64,000 nt of DNA from Desulfosudis oleivorans (GTDB lineage Bacteria > Desulfobacterota > Desulfobacteria > Desulfobacterales > SURF-7). A program made the translations under genes and the position numbers. Positions 16,392 to 24,655 of the stretch are shown one piece after another. Location of the stretch: assembly GCA_020723325.1 (NCBI GenBank), contig DYJD01000007.1, positions 124,001 to 188,000 of the forward strand, written 5' to 3'. Under the pieces are notes generated by a model. The model saw nothing but the letters and a program-made list of their open reading frames with translations. It was not told where the DNA came from and did not search any database. How positions within the stretch are numbered: the first letter of the stretch is position 1; each line of letters starts with the position of its first letter.

Positions 16392-17083
16392 TGAAATCCA
16401 AAAATATTCTAGTAGTGGATGATGAGGAAGACATTCTGGAACTGATCCGTTTCAATCTGGCCCGGGAAGGGTACCGGGTGGTCTGCGCCGCCAGCGGCGA
16501 AGAGGCTGTGAAGCTTACCCAGAGCGCCGGCCTGGATCTCATGGTGCTGGATCTGATGCTGCCGGGCATGGACGGGCTGGAAGTGGCCCGCCGTCTGAAA
16601 AGCACAAATCAAACCCGCAATCTGCCCATCATCATGCTCACCGCCAAGGGCGAAGAGGCGGATGTGGTGGCCGGTCTGGAACTGGGGGCCGATGACTACA
16701 TCACCAAACCCTTTTCCCCCCGTGTGCTCCTGGCCAGGATCAAGGCGGTCCTGCGGCGCCGGGAGGAAGGTGCGGACGAACCGGAAGAAGTTATTCGCCT
16801 GGATGAGCTGCGCATTCATCCGGGCCGCCATGAAGTCAGCATCGACAATCAAAGCCTGGCGCTGACCCTCACGGAATTCCAGATCCTGCACTACCTGGCC
16901 AAGCGGCCGGGCTGGGTGGCCACCCGCTCCCAGATCGTGGATGCCGTGCGCGGGGTGGGCTATGCCGTAACCGACCGCAGCGTGGATGTCCAGATCGTGG
17001 GGCTGCGTAAAAAAATGGGATCTTACGGCCATCTCATCCAAACCGTGCGCGGGGTGGGGTATAAATTCAAGGAAAAGACATGA
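16391..17083 (+). CDS. phoB: Phosphate regulon response regulator PhoB
   Basis: 230 residues. Receiver domain 1-120 with the acidic pocket DDEED (10-14), phosphoacceptor Asp54 (LDLMLPGMDG) and Lys in MLTAKG near 104. The C-terminal OmpR-type winged helix (about 135-230) ends with RKKMGS...IQTVRGVGYKF. It should bind the 11-bp repeats upstream of pstS. It overlaps both neighbours (one base with phoU, four with phoR). Confidence 0.95.
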   Translation: MKSKNILVVDDEEDILELIRFNLAREGYRVVCAASGEEAVKLTQSAGLDLMVLDLMLPGMDGLEVARRLKSTNQTRNLPIIMLTAKGEEADVVAGLELGADDYITKPFSPRVLLARIKAVLRRREEGADEPEEVIRLDELRIHPGRHEVSIDNQSLALTLTEFQILHYLAKRPGWVATRSQIVDAVRGVGYAVTDRSVDVQIVGLRKKMGSYGHLIQTVRGVGYKFKEKT

Positions 17084-18876
17084 AAAAAAAACGCAGACTC
17101 ATTTGGCAGCTCTATCCATCCTATCTGCTGATCACCCTGTTCTCCCTGCTGGCAACGGCTTGGTACACTTCGGCATCGGTGCACCGCTTTTTCCTGGAAA
17201 ACACGGAAGCCGACCTCCTGACCCAGGGCCAACTCTTAAAAAAAATGTTCCACGACTATGTGGAGCCCCTGGACGAAGCCCGCATTGATGAGGCCTGCAA
17301 ACAGGCCGCGGCCGCCACCCTCACCCGCCTCACGGTGATCCTCCCCAGCGGCGAGGTTGTGGGCGACTCGGAATCCGACCCGGCCCAAATGGAAAACCAC
17401 CGGGACCGGCCGGAAGTGCAAAAAGCCTTTGCCGATGAAAATTCCGCCTCCATCCGCTACAGCGCCACCCTGAAAAAAAACCTGATGTATGTGGCCCTTC
17501 CCATCCATGCCCAGGGCAAGGTGGCGGCGGTGCTGCGGGCTGCCAGGCCGGTTTCGGCCATTGAAGAAAAACTGGACTCCATCCGCCTGAAGATCGCCGT
17601 GGGAGGCCTGCTCATGGCCGCCCTGGCAGCGGGAATTTCCTTTTTCGTCTCCCGCCGCATCGTCCGACCCATTGAATATATCAAACAAGGGGTGGAGCAA
17701 TTCGCCCGGGGCAATCTGAAACAGCCCCTTTTGCCGCCCGCCACCCTGGAACTGGCCGCACTGGCCGAAGCCATGAATGCCGTGGCCCTCCAGTTGCAGA
17801 CCCGCATTGAGACCGTGATCTCTCAGAAAAACGAGTATGAATCGGTTTTGGCCGGCATGGTGGAAGGCGTGGTGGCCTTGGACAGGAACGAGAACATCAT
17901 CACCATCAACCGGGCGGCCATGAACATCCTCGGGCAGAAGCTTTCGGATTTCCGCGGGCGCAGCCTGTATGAATTGACCCGCAACAGCGCCCTGTATCAA
18001 GTCGTGGCCGACTCCATCACCACCGGCAAGATCACAGAGGGAGACATGGTTTTTCATGGGGATGAAAAGCGCATCGTGCATACCCAAAGCATCCCCTTGC
18101 GCGATCCGGCTGAAAAATGCATTGGAACCCTGCTGGTTCTCAACGACGTCAGCCAGCTCCGGCAGTTGGAAACCATCCGGCGGGATTTTGCGGCCAATGT
18201 TTCCCATGAAATCAAGACCCCCCTCACCGCCATCAAGGGCTTTGTGGAAACCCTGCTGCAAGGCGCCGCGCAAAACCCGGAAGATTCACGCCGTTTTCTG
18301 GAAATCATCAACAAACATGTGGATCGCCTTGATGCCATCGTGGGCGACCTGCTCGCCCTTGCGCGTCTCGAACAGCAGGAGGGGCTGCCTACCCTGACCC
18401 TTGAACGCAAACGTCTCCTGGACATCCTCCAGGCTGCCGTCCAGATTGTTCAACCCAAGGCCGAAGCCAAAAAAATGCGGCTTGAGGTTTCCTGCGCCGA
18501 CGACCTTTTCCTGGAAGTCGATCAAGCCCTGCTGGACCAGGCCCTGGTGAACCTCCTTGACAATGCCGTCCAATACAGCCCGGAAAACAGCCTTGTTCAA
18601 GTGAACGTGCAACTCAACGCCATGGCTGTGAACATCACCGTGGCCGACAACGGCCCGGGCATTTCAGCCAAACACCTTCCGCGCTTGTTTGAACGCTTTT
18701 ACCGGGTGGACAAAGCCAGAAGCCGCAAACTGGGCGGAACCGGCCTGGGGCTGGCCATCGTCAAACATGCCGTGCAGGCCCATGGCGGCCAGGTCGGCGT
18801 GGAAAGCACCGTGGGCCAAGGCAGTATTTTTGAAATCCGCCTGCCCCGGACCTTGATGAGTGCAAGCGTTGTTTGA
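17080..18876 (+). CDS. phoR: Phosphate regulon sensor kinase PhoR
   Basis: 598 residues: TM1 (about 9-29), an extracytoplasmic region to about 165, TM2 (about 166-188), HAMP (about 190-240), a PAS domain (about 250-360), HisKA with His376 in NVSHEIKTPLTAIKGF, and a HATPase domain with the N, G1 and G2 boxes (LDNAVQYS, DNGPGIS, GGTGLGLAIVKH). The long periplasmic loop is larger than in E. coli PhoR and resembles Bacillus PhoR. Phosphate status probably reaches it through PstSCAB and one of the two PhoU proteins. Confidence 0.93.
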   Translation: MKKKRRLIWQLYPSYLLITLFSLLATAWYTSASVHRFFLENTEADLLTQGQLLKKMFHDYVEPLDEARIDEACKQAAAATLTRLTVILPSGEVVGDSESDPAQMENHRDRPEVQKAFADENSASIRYSATLKKNLMYVALPIHAQGKVAAVLRAARPVSAIEEKLDSIRLKIAVGGLLMAALAAGISFFVSRRIVRPIEYIKQGVEQFARGNLKQPLLPPATLELAALAEAMNAVALQLQTRIETVISQKNEYESVLAGMVEGVVALDRNENIITINRAAMNILGQKLSDFRGRSLYELTRNSALYQVVADSITTGKITEGDMVFHGDEKRIVHTQSIPLRDPAEKCIGTLLVLNDVSQLRQLETIRRDFAANVSHEIKTPLTAIKGFVETLLQGAAQNPEDSRRFLEIINKHVDRLDAIVGDLLALARLEQQEGLPTLTLERKRLLDILQAAVQIVQPKAEAKKMRLEVSCADDLFLEVDQALLDQALVNLLDNAVQYSPENSLVQVNVQLNAMAVNITVADNGPGISAKHLPRLFERFYRVDKARSRKLGGTGLGLAIVKHAVQAHGGQVGVESTVGQGSIFEIRLPRTLMSASVV

Positions 18877-18975
18877 TACATTTGAATCAAAATAAATTTG
18901 CGTCAAAGATTGCAAGCTGATAAAGTATGTTGGATTTACAACCGGTATTACTTTAATTCAAGGAAGCCGAAAGAA

Positions 18976-20076
18976 ATGCAATCCTATCTGAATGAGCTGC
19001 TGACAAGAGATATCGATCGAATTCGCAAGAATGTTCAGGAGATGTCCGGGCTGGCGGAAAAGGCCCTGCAAGATTGCGTGCGGGCCCTGGCCGAAAATAA
19101 CCGGAAACTGGCTTACGCCGTGATCCTGCGCGATTATTACATCGATGAAAAGGAGAAGGAAGTCGACCGGCTTTGCCTGGAATTCATCGTGCGCCAGCAG
19201 CCCGTGGGTTTGCCCTTGCGTTTTGCCTACAATACCATCCGGATCAACCTGCAGATCGAGCGGGTGGGCGACTATGCCGTAAGCATCGCCCGTTCACTAC
19301 TTAAAATGAAGCAGGCCGTGCCTGAAGCCATCAAAGACGAGCTCCTGGACATGGCTAAAATTTCCATTCTCATGCTGCAGGAGGCGAGCCGGGCTTTTCT
19401 GGAACAGGACATCGAGCTGGCCAAAAAAAACATCGCCGTGGATGATACGGTTGATGAGCTGCGGATCAAATGCAGCTCCAAGTTGAACAGCCTTTTTTTG
19501 AACCAGGACATTCCTTTCGACTTGCTGGAGCCCATGACCACCATCGTGCGGCGCTTTGAAAGGGCCTCTGATCAGGCACGCAACATCTGCCTGGAAGTCC
19601 TGCACATGTGCACCGGTGAAAATCCCAAGCATCCGGGGGCCGCCGCTTTTCGGATTTTGTTTCTGGACAATCATAATTCCTGCCGCGGGCAAATGGCCGA
19701 GGTCATTGCCGAAGCCATGAATCAACCCCGGTTCATCTTCACCAGCGCCGGGCTCGAGCCCCGACCGGTTTCCGCAGCCACCATAAAATTCATGAAAACC
19801 AAAGGCTTTGATTTGTCCAGGATCGCCCCGCGGTCGTTGCATAATATCCCCAACTTGGAATACTACGACGTGATCATTGCCTTTTCCCCCAAAGCCATGA
19901 AAGCTTTTCCGCCGGATGTCAGGCGCGTAATCATGCTGGATTGGAGTATGGATGATCCGTCCCAAGTGCGGGGCCCGGAAGAAGTCGTTACCGCGGCCTA
20001 TGAGGAAGCCTACCAGATTATCAAAGTCCAATTGAATGATTTGATCAGCGCCATCATCGGCAATGAGATCCCATAG
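18976..20076 (+). CDS. PhoU fused to a catalytically altered ArsC/LMW-phosphatase domain
   Basis: 366 residues. Residues 1-215 form a two-domain PhoU (acidic patches DYYIDEKEKEVDRL and AVDDTVDELRI). Residues about 225-366 match low-molecular-weight phosphatase/arsenate reductase folds: strand, P-loop, helix (FRILFLDNHNSCRGQMAEV) then SAG and the D-P segment near 323 (MDDPSQ). In active ArsC the P-loop starts with a nucleophilic Cys (CX5R); here that position is Asp231, while Cys236-Arg237 remain. The second redox Cys pair of ArsC is missing. The domain therefore probably binds an oxyanion without turning it over. ATG 18976 follows AAGGAAG; a TTG 26 codons earlier is unlikely. It stands between phoR and the second pst set. 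Confidence 0.85.
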   Translation: MQSYLNELLTRDIDRIRKNVQEMSGLAEKALQDCVRALAENNRKLAYAVILRDYYIDEKEKEVDRLCLEFIVRQQPVGLPLRFAYNTIRINLQIERVGDYAVSIARSLLKMKQAVPEAIKDELLDMAKISILMLQEASRAFLEQDIELAKKNIAVDDTVDELRIKCSSKLNSLFLNQDIPFDLLEPMTTIVRRFERASDQARNICLEVLHMCTGENPKHPGAAAFRILFLDNHNSCRGQMAEVIAEAMNQPRFIFTSAGLEPRPVSAATIKFMKTKGFDLSRIAPRSLHNIPNLEYYDVIIAFSPKAMKAFPPDVRRVIMLDWSMDDPSQVRGPEEVVTAAYEEAYQIIKVQLNDLISAIIGNEIP

Positions 20077-20088
20077 AGGAGGAATTGC

Positions 20089-21018
20089 ATGCGGATAGTC
20101 AATACAACCCAGGTTCCACGTTCACTCTTGCATTACACCTTGAAGGTCGCAATGATCGGCTGCCTCATTTTCAGCGGCTGCCAAAGCAAAAACGAGCCGC
20201 AAGAAAAAAAGACCAAGGTCGTCACCATCCAGGTGAAAGGTTCCGACACCCTGGTGAATGTGGCCCAAGCCTGGGCTGAGGAATATAAGAAGATCGCTCC
20301 TTCCGTGGATGTGGAGGTTTCCGGCGGAGGGTCGGGGGTGGGCATCGCCGCCCTGGTCAAGGGCACCATCGATATCGCCACCGCCAGTCGCAACATGAGG
20401 CCGGAAGAAGTGGAAGCGGCCAAACGCAATACCGGCAAGGACGCCAAGGAGTTCACGTTGGGATATGACGGACTGGCAATTTATGTCCATAAGGATAATC
20501 CCATGAAGGAAATTTCCATGGATCAATTGGCGGCTGTTTTTACCGAAGACGGCACCTTTACCAAATGGTCGCAACTGGGTGTGACCATTCCCAATGTCGA
20601 TGATGACGCCATCGTGCGTGTCAGCCGCCAGTCCAGTTCCGGCACCTACGAATTTTTCCGGGAACACGTTTTGAATAAAAAGGATTTCAAACTCGGCTCC
20701 CGGGACATGAACGGCTCCAAGGAAGTTGTGGAATTGATCAGCAACACCAAAACCGCCATCGGCTACAGCGGCATGGGCTATGCCACACCCGCTGTGAAAA
20801 TGCTCCATATTTCTCCCAAAACCGGTGAACCGGCGGTTCCGCCGACCATAGAGAATACCATAACCCAAAAATATCCTTTGGCCCGCTCCCTCCATCTCTA
20901 TACATTGGGCCAGTCCCAAGGTGCGGTCCAACAATTCATCGATTGGATTCTTTCGGCTGCCGGACAAAACATATTGAAAGAAAACGGGTATGTTCCGGTA
21001 CAATCAACCGGCAACTAA
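20089..21018 (+). CDS. pstS: Phosphate-binding lipoprotein PstS (second system)
   Basis: 309 residues with a lipoprotein signal (lipobox LIFSGC, Cys near 27) unlike the soluble PstS of the first system. Phosphate-site segments KGSDTLVNVAQ, SGGGSGVGIAAL, ATASRNM and RQSSSGTYEF are present. An AGGAGG ribosome binding site precedes ATG 20089. Lipid anchoring holds the receptor at a membrane. The substrate could be phosphate at a different affinity or a related oxyanion; sequence alone does not decide. Confidence 0.9.
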   Translation: MRIVNTTQVPRSLLHYTLKVAMIGCLIFSGCQSKNEPQEKKTKVVTIQVKGSDTLVNVAQAWAEEYKKIAPSVDVEVSGGGSGVGIAALVKGTIDIATASRNMRPEEVEAAKRNTGKDAKEFTLGYDGLAIYVHKDNPMKEISMDQLAAVFTEDGTFTKWSQLGVTIPNVDDDAIVRVSRQSSSGTYEFFREHVLNKKDFKLGSRDMNGSKEVVELISNTKTAIGYSGMGYATPAVKMLHISPKTGEPAVPPTIENTITQKYPLARSLHLYTLGQSQGAVQQFIDWILSAAGQNILKENGYVPVQSTGN

Positions 21019-21090
21019 TTGCGCTGCCCGGCTGTGACCGCCGGCCCGCAAAACCGCCGGTTTCCAAAAGGTTTATAAAGCATACAACAT

Positions 21091-22023
21091 ATGAACGACA
21101 TGTCCGAATCAGACCGCCTGCCGACTCTGCCCAAACGTTCAGTGGTATCCATGGCCGGGGAGAAACTGCTGGAATTCATCATCCGTTTGAGCGGGATCAG
21201 CGCCATTGTTTTTGTTTTGGCCATTTTTTTCTTTATTTTCCGTGAGGCGGCGCCCATTTTTTTCAGTGAAAATTTTAATCTTGTCAAATTTTTATTCAAT
21301 GCCGAGTGGTACCCGACCTCTGTAACGAATGTCCGATACGGCACCCTGGCCTTGACCGTGGGTAGCATCAGTGTGACGCTTTTGGCCATGTCCATCGCAG
21401 TGCCCTTTGGTCTGGGCAGCGCCGTCTATATTTCCGAATTTTGCAGCCCCAGGCTGAAGGAAGCGCTCAAGATCATCATTGAATTGCTGGCGGCGATTCC
21501 CAGCGTGGTCTGGGGTTTCATCGGTCTGACGGTAATGAGCCGCACGATCATCTCCCTTACCGGAGCACCGGTGGGGGTCAATCTGCTCAACGGCGGATTG
21601 ATACTGGCCTTGATGAGTGTGCCGATCATTGTATCCATTGCCGAAGACGCCTTGAAGGCGGTGCCGGATTCCTATCGGGAAGCTGCTTTGGCCCTTGGCG
21701 CCACCAACTGGCAGGTGGTCTATCGCGTGCTCTTGCCCTCGGCCAAAAACGGACTGCTGGCCGCGGTCCTTTTGGGCATCGGCCGCTCCGTGGGCGAAAC
21801 CATGGCCGTGCTGATGGCCACCGGCCATGCCGTGCAGATCCCCCATGGCCTGCTCGATTCCGTGCGTACGCTGACAGCCAATATCGCCGCCGAACTGGGG
21901 GAGGCCTCTGCCAGTTCCGACCATTACCATGTTTTGTTTCTGACCGGGGTCCTGCTGTTCATCCTCACCTTCGCGGTCAATCTGACCGCCGATTTTGTGA
22001 TCCGCGGGATCAGAAGGAAATAA
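21091..22023 (+). CDS. pstC: Phosphate ABC transporter permease PstC (second system)
   Basis: 310 residues, six predicted transmembrane helices after a 25-residue cytoplasmic start. The EAA loop is YREAALALGATNWQVVYRVL (about 190-209). It is clearly a paralogue, not a recent duplicate, of the first PstC: the sequences differ throughout. Its stop overlaps the next ATG by one base. Confidence 0.93.
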   Translation: MNDMSESDRLPTLPKRSVVSMAGEKLLEFIIRLSGISAIVFVLAIFFFIFREAAPIFFSENFNLVKFLFNAEWYPTSVTNVRYGTLALTVGSISVTLLAMSIAVPFGLGSAVYISEFCSPRLKEALKIIIELLAAIPSVVWGFIGLTVMSRTIISLTGAPVGVNLLNGGLILALMSVPIIVSIAEDALKAVPDSYREAALALGATNWQVVYRVLLPSAKNGLLAAVLLGIGRSVGETMAVLMATGHAVQIPHGLLDSVRTLTANIAAELGEASASSDHYHVLFLTGVLLFILTFAVNLTADFVIRGIRRK

Positions 22024-22940
22024 TGCCGATGACCAACAACCTTGATCCTGCCCAACGCTTTACAAAAACCGAATTTGTGGTCCGCAAGGAGCGCATCCAG
22101 TCCATCACCAAGGTTTTGTTTGCCGTTATGGCGATCAGCATGATCATTCCCCTGCTGTTGATTATTGGGTATTTGTTTTATCATGCCCTGCCCTCGCTGA
22201 GCTGGGAATTTCTAGTGGAAGTACCCAAGAAAGGCATGCGTGACGGCGGCATTTGGCCGGCCTTTGTGGGCACCTTGTACCTTGTGGTCATTTCCCTGGC
22301 CATTGCCGCCCCCGTAGGTGTTTTTGCCGCTGTTTACCTGAACGAATACGCCAAGGACAACTGGTTCAACCGCATCATCCATCTGGCGGTGATCAATCTG
22401 GCCGGCGTGCCCAGCATCGTGCATGCCCTTTTCGGGCTGGGCGCCTTTGTGTATGCGGCCGAATTCGGATATTCCATTCTATCCGCCGCCCTTACCCTGG
22501 CCATTATGACACTGCCGGTGATCATCGCCAGCACCCGTGAGGCCTTGGCATCTGTTCCCATGCCCTTTCGGGAAGCCTGCTGGAATGTGGGTGCCAGCCG
22601 CTGGCAAACCATCCGGGCCGTTGTAGTGCCCAATTCCATCAGCGGTATTCTCACCGGGATTATCTTGCAGGTGAGCCGGGCCGCGGGCGAAACCGCGCCC
22701 GTCATGTTCACCGGCGCCGTCTTTTATAAAGCTGTTGAACGCGGGGAGCTTTTCCCGTACCAGTTGAATGAGCAATGCATGGCCCTGTCCATGCACCTCT
22801 ACACCGTGGCCACCCAGGTACCTAATGTGAAGGAATCGATCCCTTACGCCACAGCGGTAGTACTGCTCTGCTCGGTGCTGCTGGTCAATGCCGGCGCCAT
22901 CGCCCTGCGTGTTTGGCTGCGCAATCACAAAAAATGGTAA
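22023..22940 (+). CDS. pstA: Phosphate ABC transporter permease PstA (second system)
   Basis: 305 residues, six predicted helices. Its EAA loop (FREACWNVGASRWQTIRAVV, about 179-198) departs from the usual REA-ALALGA pattern found in the other three permeases of the window, with Cys-Trp-Asn-Val in place of Ala-Leu-Ala-Leu. This loop contacts the ATPase, so the change may match the unusual PstB-like partners. Start at 22023 or the second ATG at 22029. Confidence 0.93.
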   Translation: MPMTNNLDPAQRFTKTEFVVRKERIQSITKVLFAVMAISMIIPLLLIIGYLFYHALPSLSWEFLVEVPKKGMRDGGIWPAFVGTLYLVVISLAIAAPVGVFAAVYLNEYAKDNWFNRIIHLAVINLAGVPSIVHALFGLGAFVYAAEFGYSILSAALTLAIMTLPVIIASTREALASVPMPFREACWNVGASRWQTIRAVVVPNSISGILTGIILQVSRAAGETAPVMFTGAVFYKAVERGELFPYQLNEQCMALSMHLYTVATQVPNVKESIPYATAVVLLCSVLLVNAGAIALRVWLRNHKKW

Positions 22941-22944
22941 CCGT

Positions 22945-23709
22945 ATGGAACATTCTGAAAAAGCCATCGAAATTATAGATCTGCGCCTGAGCTACGGTGT
23001 GAAGGAAGTCATCCACGGCCTAACCTTTGATATATACCGCCATGAAATTTTCGGCATCATCGGCCCGGCCCAATCCGGCAAAACCTCGCTCCTGCGCTGT
23101 CTGAATCGCACCATCGATTTTGAGAGCAGCGCCACCGTTTCCGGCACCATCCGGGTGGATGGGAGCGATATCCGCCGCACCAAGGATATTTATGCCCTGC
23201 GCCGTAAAATTGGAATGGTGGCGCCGCTGCCGGTGGGTTTGCCGCTGAGCATTTACGACAACGTGGCCTTTGCGCCCCGCAGTTCCGGGCTTACAAAAAA
23301 GGCCGACCTGGACTCCATCGTGGAGCGCTGTCTGAAGCAGGCGGCCCTTTGGGAAGAGGTGAAGGACCGTCTACATACCTTGGGGACCGCCTTATCCGGC
23401 GGACAGCAGCAACGGTTGACCATTGCCCGGGCGCTTTCGCACCAGCCGAGAATTCTTTGCCTGGATGAATTTTCCATCGCCATCGATCCGGTGACCACCA
23501 TGCGGATAGAAGATGTATTGAAAGAGCTGCGCAAGGAGATCACCATCATTCTGGTCACCAACCTGACCCAGCAGGCTCGCCGTTTGGCCGACCGCACCAT
23601 GTTTCTCTGGAATGGGGATTGCGTCGAGCTGGACAGCACGGAAATCATTTTTTCCGACCGCCCGGCCAATTCGAAAACATATGAGTATGTTAATGGAATA
23701 TTTGGTTGA
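22945..23709 (+). CDS. PstB-like ATPase with altered Q-loop and H-loop (second system, A)
   Basis: 254 residues. Walker A is present but atypical (GPAQSGKT, 40-47), the signature LSGGQQQR (150-157) is perfect, and Asp174-Glu175 of Walker B are kept (LCLDEFSIAIDP, Phe in place of the usual Pro). The Q-loop Gln is replaced by Pro94 (MVAPLPV, canonical MVFQKPN) and the H-loop His by Asn206 (VTNLTQQA, canonical VTHNMQQA). It should bind ATP at its own Walker site poorly or without efficient turnover, yet it offers a normal signature to a partner. ATG 22945 is five bases after the pstA stop; an upstream in-frame start lies inside pstA. Confidence 0.88.
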   Translation: MEHSEKAIEIIDLRLSYGVKEVIHGLTFDIYRHEIFGIIGPAQSGKTSLLRCLNRTIDFESSATVSGTIRVDGSDIRRTKDIYALRRKIGMVAPLPVGLPLSIYDNVAFAPRSSGLTKKADLDSIVERCLKQAALWEEVKDRLHTLGTALSGGQQQRLTIARALSHQPRILCLDEFSIAIDPVTTMRIEDVLKELRKEITIILVTNLTQQARRLADRTMFLWNGDCVELDSTEIIFSDRPANSKTYEYVNGIFG

Positions 23710-23714
23710 AGCAT

Positions 23715-24494
23715 ATGGCTGCTGAACAAAAGCAAAACAGTATTCAAACCCGGAATCTGAACCTCTGGTACGGCGAATTTCAGGCCCTCAAATCCGTGTC
23801 CGTTGACGTAAAGAACGGCCTGATCACTGCGCTGATCGGCCCCAGCGGTTGCGGCAAGACCACCCTGTTGCGGTGCTTCAACCGCATCAATGAGCGTTTC
23901 CCCTATGTCCGCACCCAGGGGGAGATCGTGATTCTCGGTAAAAACATTTATGATCCGGATGTTTCCCTGATCGAATTGCGCAAATCCGTGGGTATGGTTT
24001 TTCAGCGCCCCAACCCCATTCCGATATCCGTTTATGAAAATGTCCTTTTCGGCTTGCGCATCCACCATCGCTTGGGCCATTTTAAAAAAGCCTATTTGGA
24101 GGAAATCGTGGAAAAATCCTTAACGGAAGTCGGCCTGTGGAAAGATCTCAGGGACCGCCTGAAAGTTAAAGCAACCACCTTGCAGTTGGAGCAGCAGCAG
24201 AAGCTTTGCATTGCCCGTCTGCTACCCCTGAAACCGGAAATCATTTTAATGGATGAACCCTGCTCCGCCCTGGATGTTGAAGGTACCCGCTCCATCGAGG
24301 ATCTGATGTACAAACTGCGGGGACGTTACACCATCGTTATCGTCACCCATAACATGGCCCAGGCCCGGCGGGTCAGCGATGAATGCATTTTCATGCTGCT
24401 GGGTGAAAAAATCGAGCATTCCCGCACCGAGGATTTGTTCCTGAAACCCCAAAACCCCAAGACCGGCGAATACATCGAAGGCCGCTATGGATGA
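23715..24494 (+). CDS. PstB-like ATPase with degenerate signature motif (second system, B)
   Basis: 259 residues from ATG 23715 (a TTG at 23706 overlapping the previous stop is possible). Walker A GPSGCGKT (42-49), Q-loop MVFQRPN (Gln97), Walker [11 protein letters not shown] (Asp180, Glu181) and H-loop VTHNMAQA (His212) are all canonical. The signature that should read LSGGQQQR reads LQLEQQQK (156-163), so it cannot complete the ATP site of a partner in the normal way. This is the mirror image of the preceding protein; together they could form a heterodimer with one competent and one degenerate site. Confidence 0.88.
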   Translation: MAAEQKQNSIQTRNLNLWYGEFQALKSVSVDVKNGLITALIGPSGCGKTTLLRCFNRINERFPYVRTQGEIVILGKNIYDPDVSLIELRKSVGMVFQRPNPIPISVYENVLFGLRIHHRLGHFKKAYLEEIVEKSLTEVGLWKDLRDRLKVKATTLQLEQQQKLCIARLLPLKPEIILMDEPCSALDVEGTRSIEDLMYKLRGRYTIVIVTHNMAQARRVSDECIFMLLGEKIEHSRTEDLFLKPQNPKTGEYIEGRYG

Positions 24495-24507
24495 TCGTCC
24501 TGCATTT

Positions 24508-24563
24508 AATCCCTAATCCCGCATCCCGAAACCCGCATCCCGTATCCTATATCCCCCATCCCA
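24508..24563. repeat. Tandem 7-bp repeats, consensus ATCCCGN
   Basis: Eight uninterrupted heptamers, for example AATCCCT, AATCCCG, CATCCCG, AAACCCG, CATCCCG, TATCCTA. The phase is exact although the bases vary. It begins 14 bases after the stop of the last pst gene. The same register and related consensus occur at 26025, 34776 and 35048. Confidence 0.85.
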
Positions 24564-24575
24564 TCAATTTGTTCC

Positions 24576-24604
24576 TTGACAGAAGCATTCATATCCGTTA
24601 CATA
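24576..24604 (+). promoter_or_regulatory. Sigma-70-type promoter of the TetR-motAB operon
   Basis: TTGACA (24576-24581), a 17-bp spacer, then TACATA (24599-24604). The -10 element overlaps the inverted repeat ATAAC-GCAT-GTTAT, so a bound repressor would block RNA polymerase. Confidence 0.55.
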
Positions 24605-24621
24605 ACGCATGTTATATAACA
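24598..24621. promoter_or_regulatory. Operator candidate for the TetR regulator
   Basis: A perfect ATAAC-N4-GTTAT inverted repeat (24602-24615), widened by flanking GTTA and TAAC, spans the -10 element about 40 bases before the TetR ATG. Size and place fit TetR autoregulation. Confidence 0.55.
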
Positions 24622-24655
24622 ATTTCATCAAGCCAGAATAAGGTTGAGAAATTCC

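Noticed and set aside
18898-18975. A TTG start 26 codons upstream of the PhoU fusion
   Set aside because: The extra residues do not look like PhoU and the ATG at 18976 has AAGGAAG at a suitable distance.
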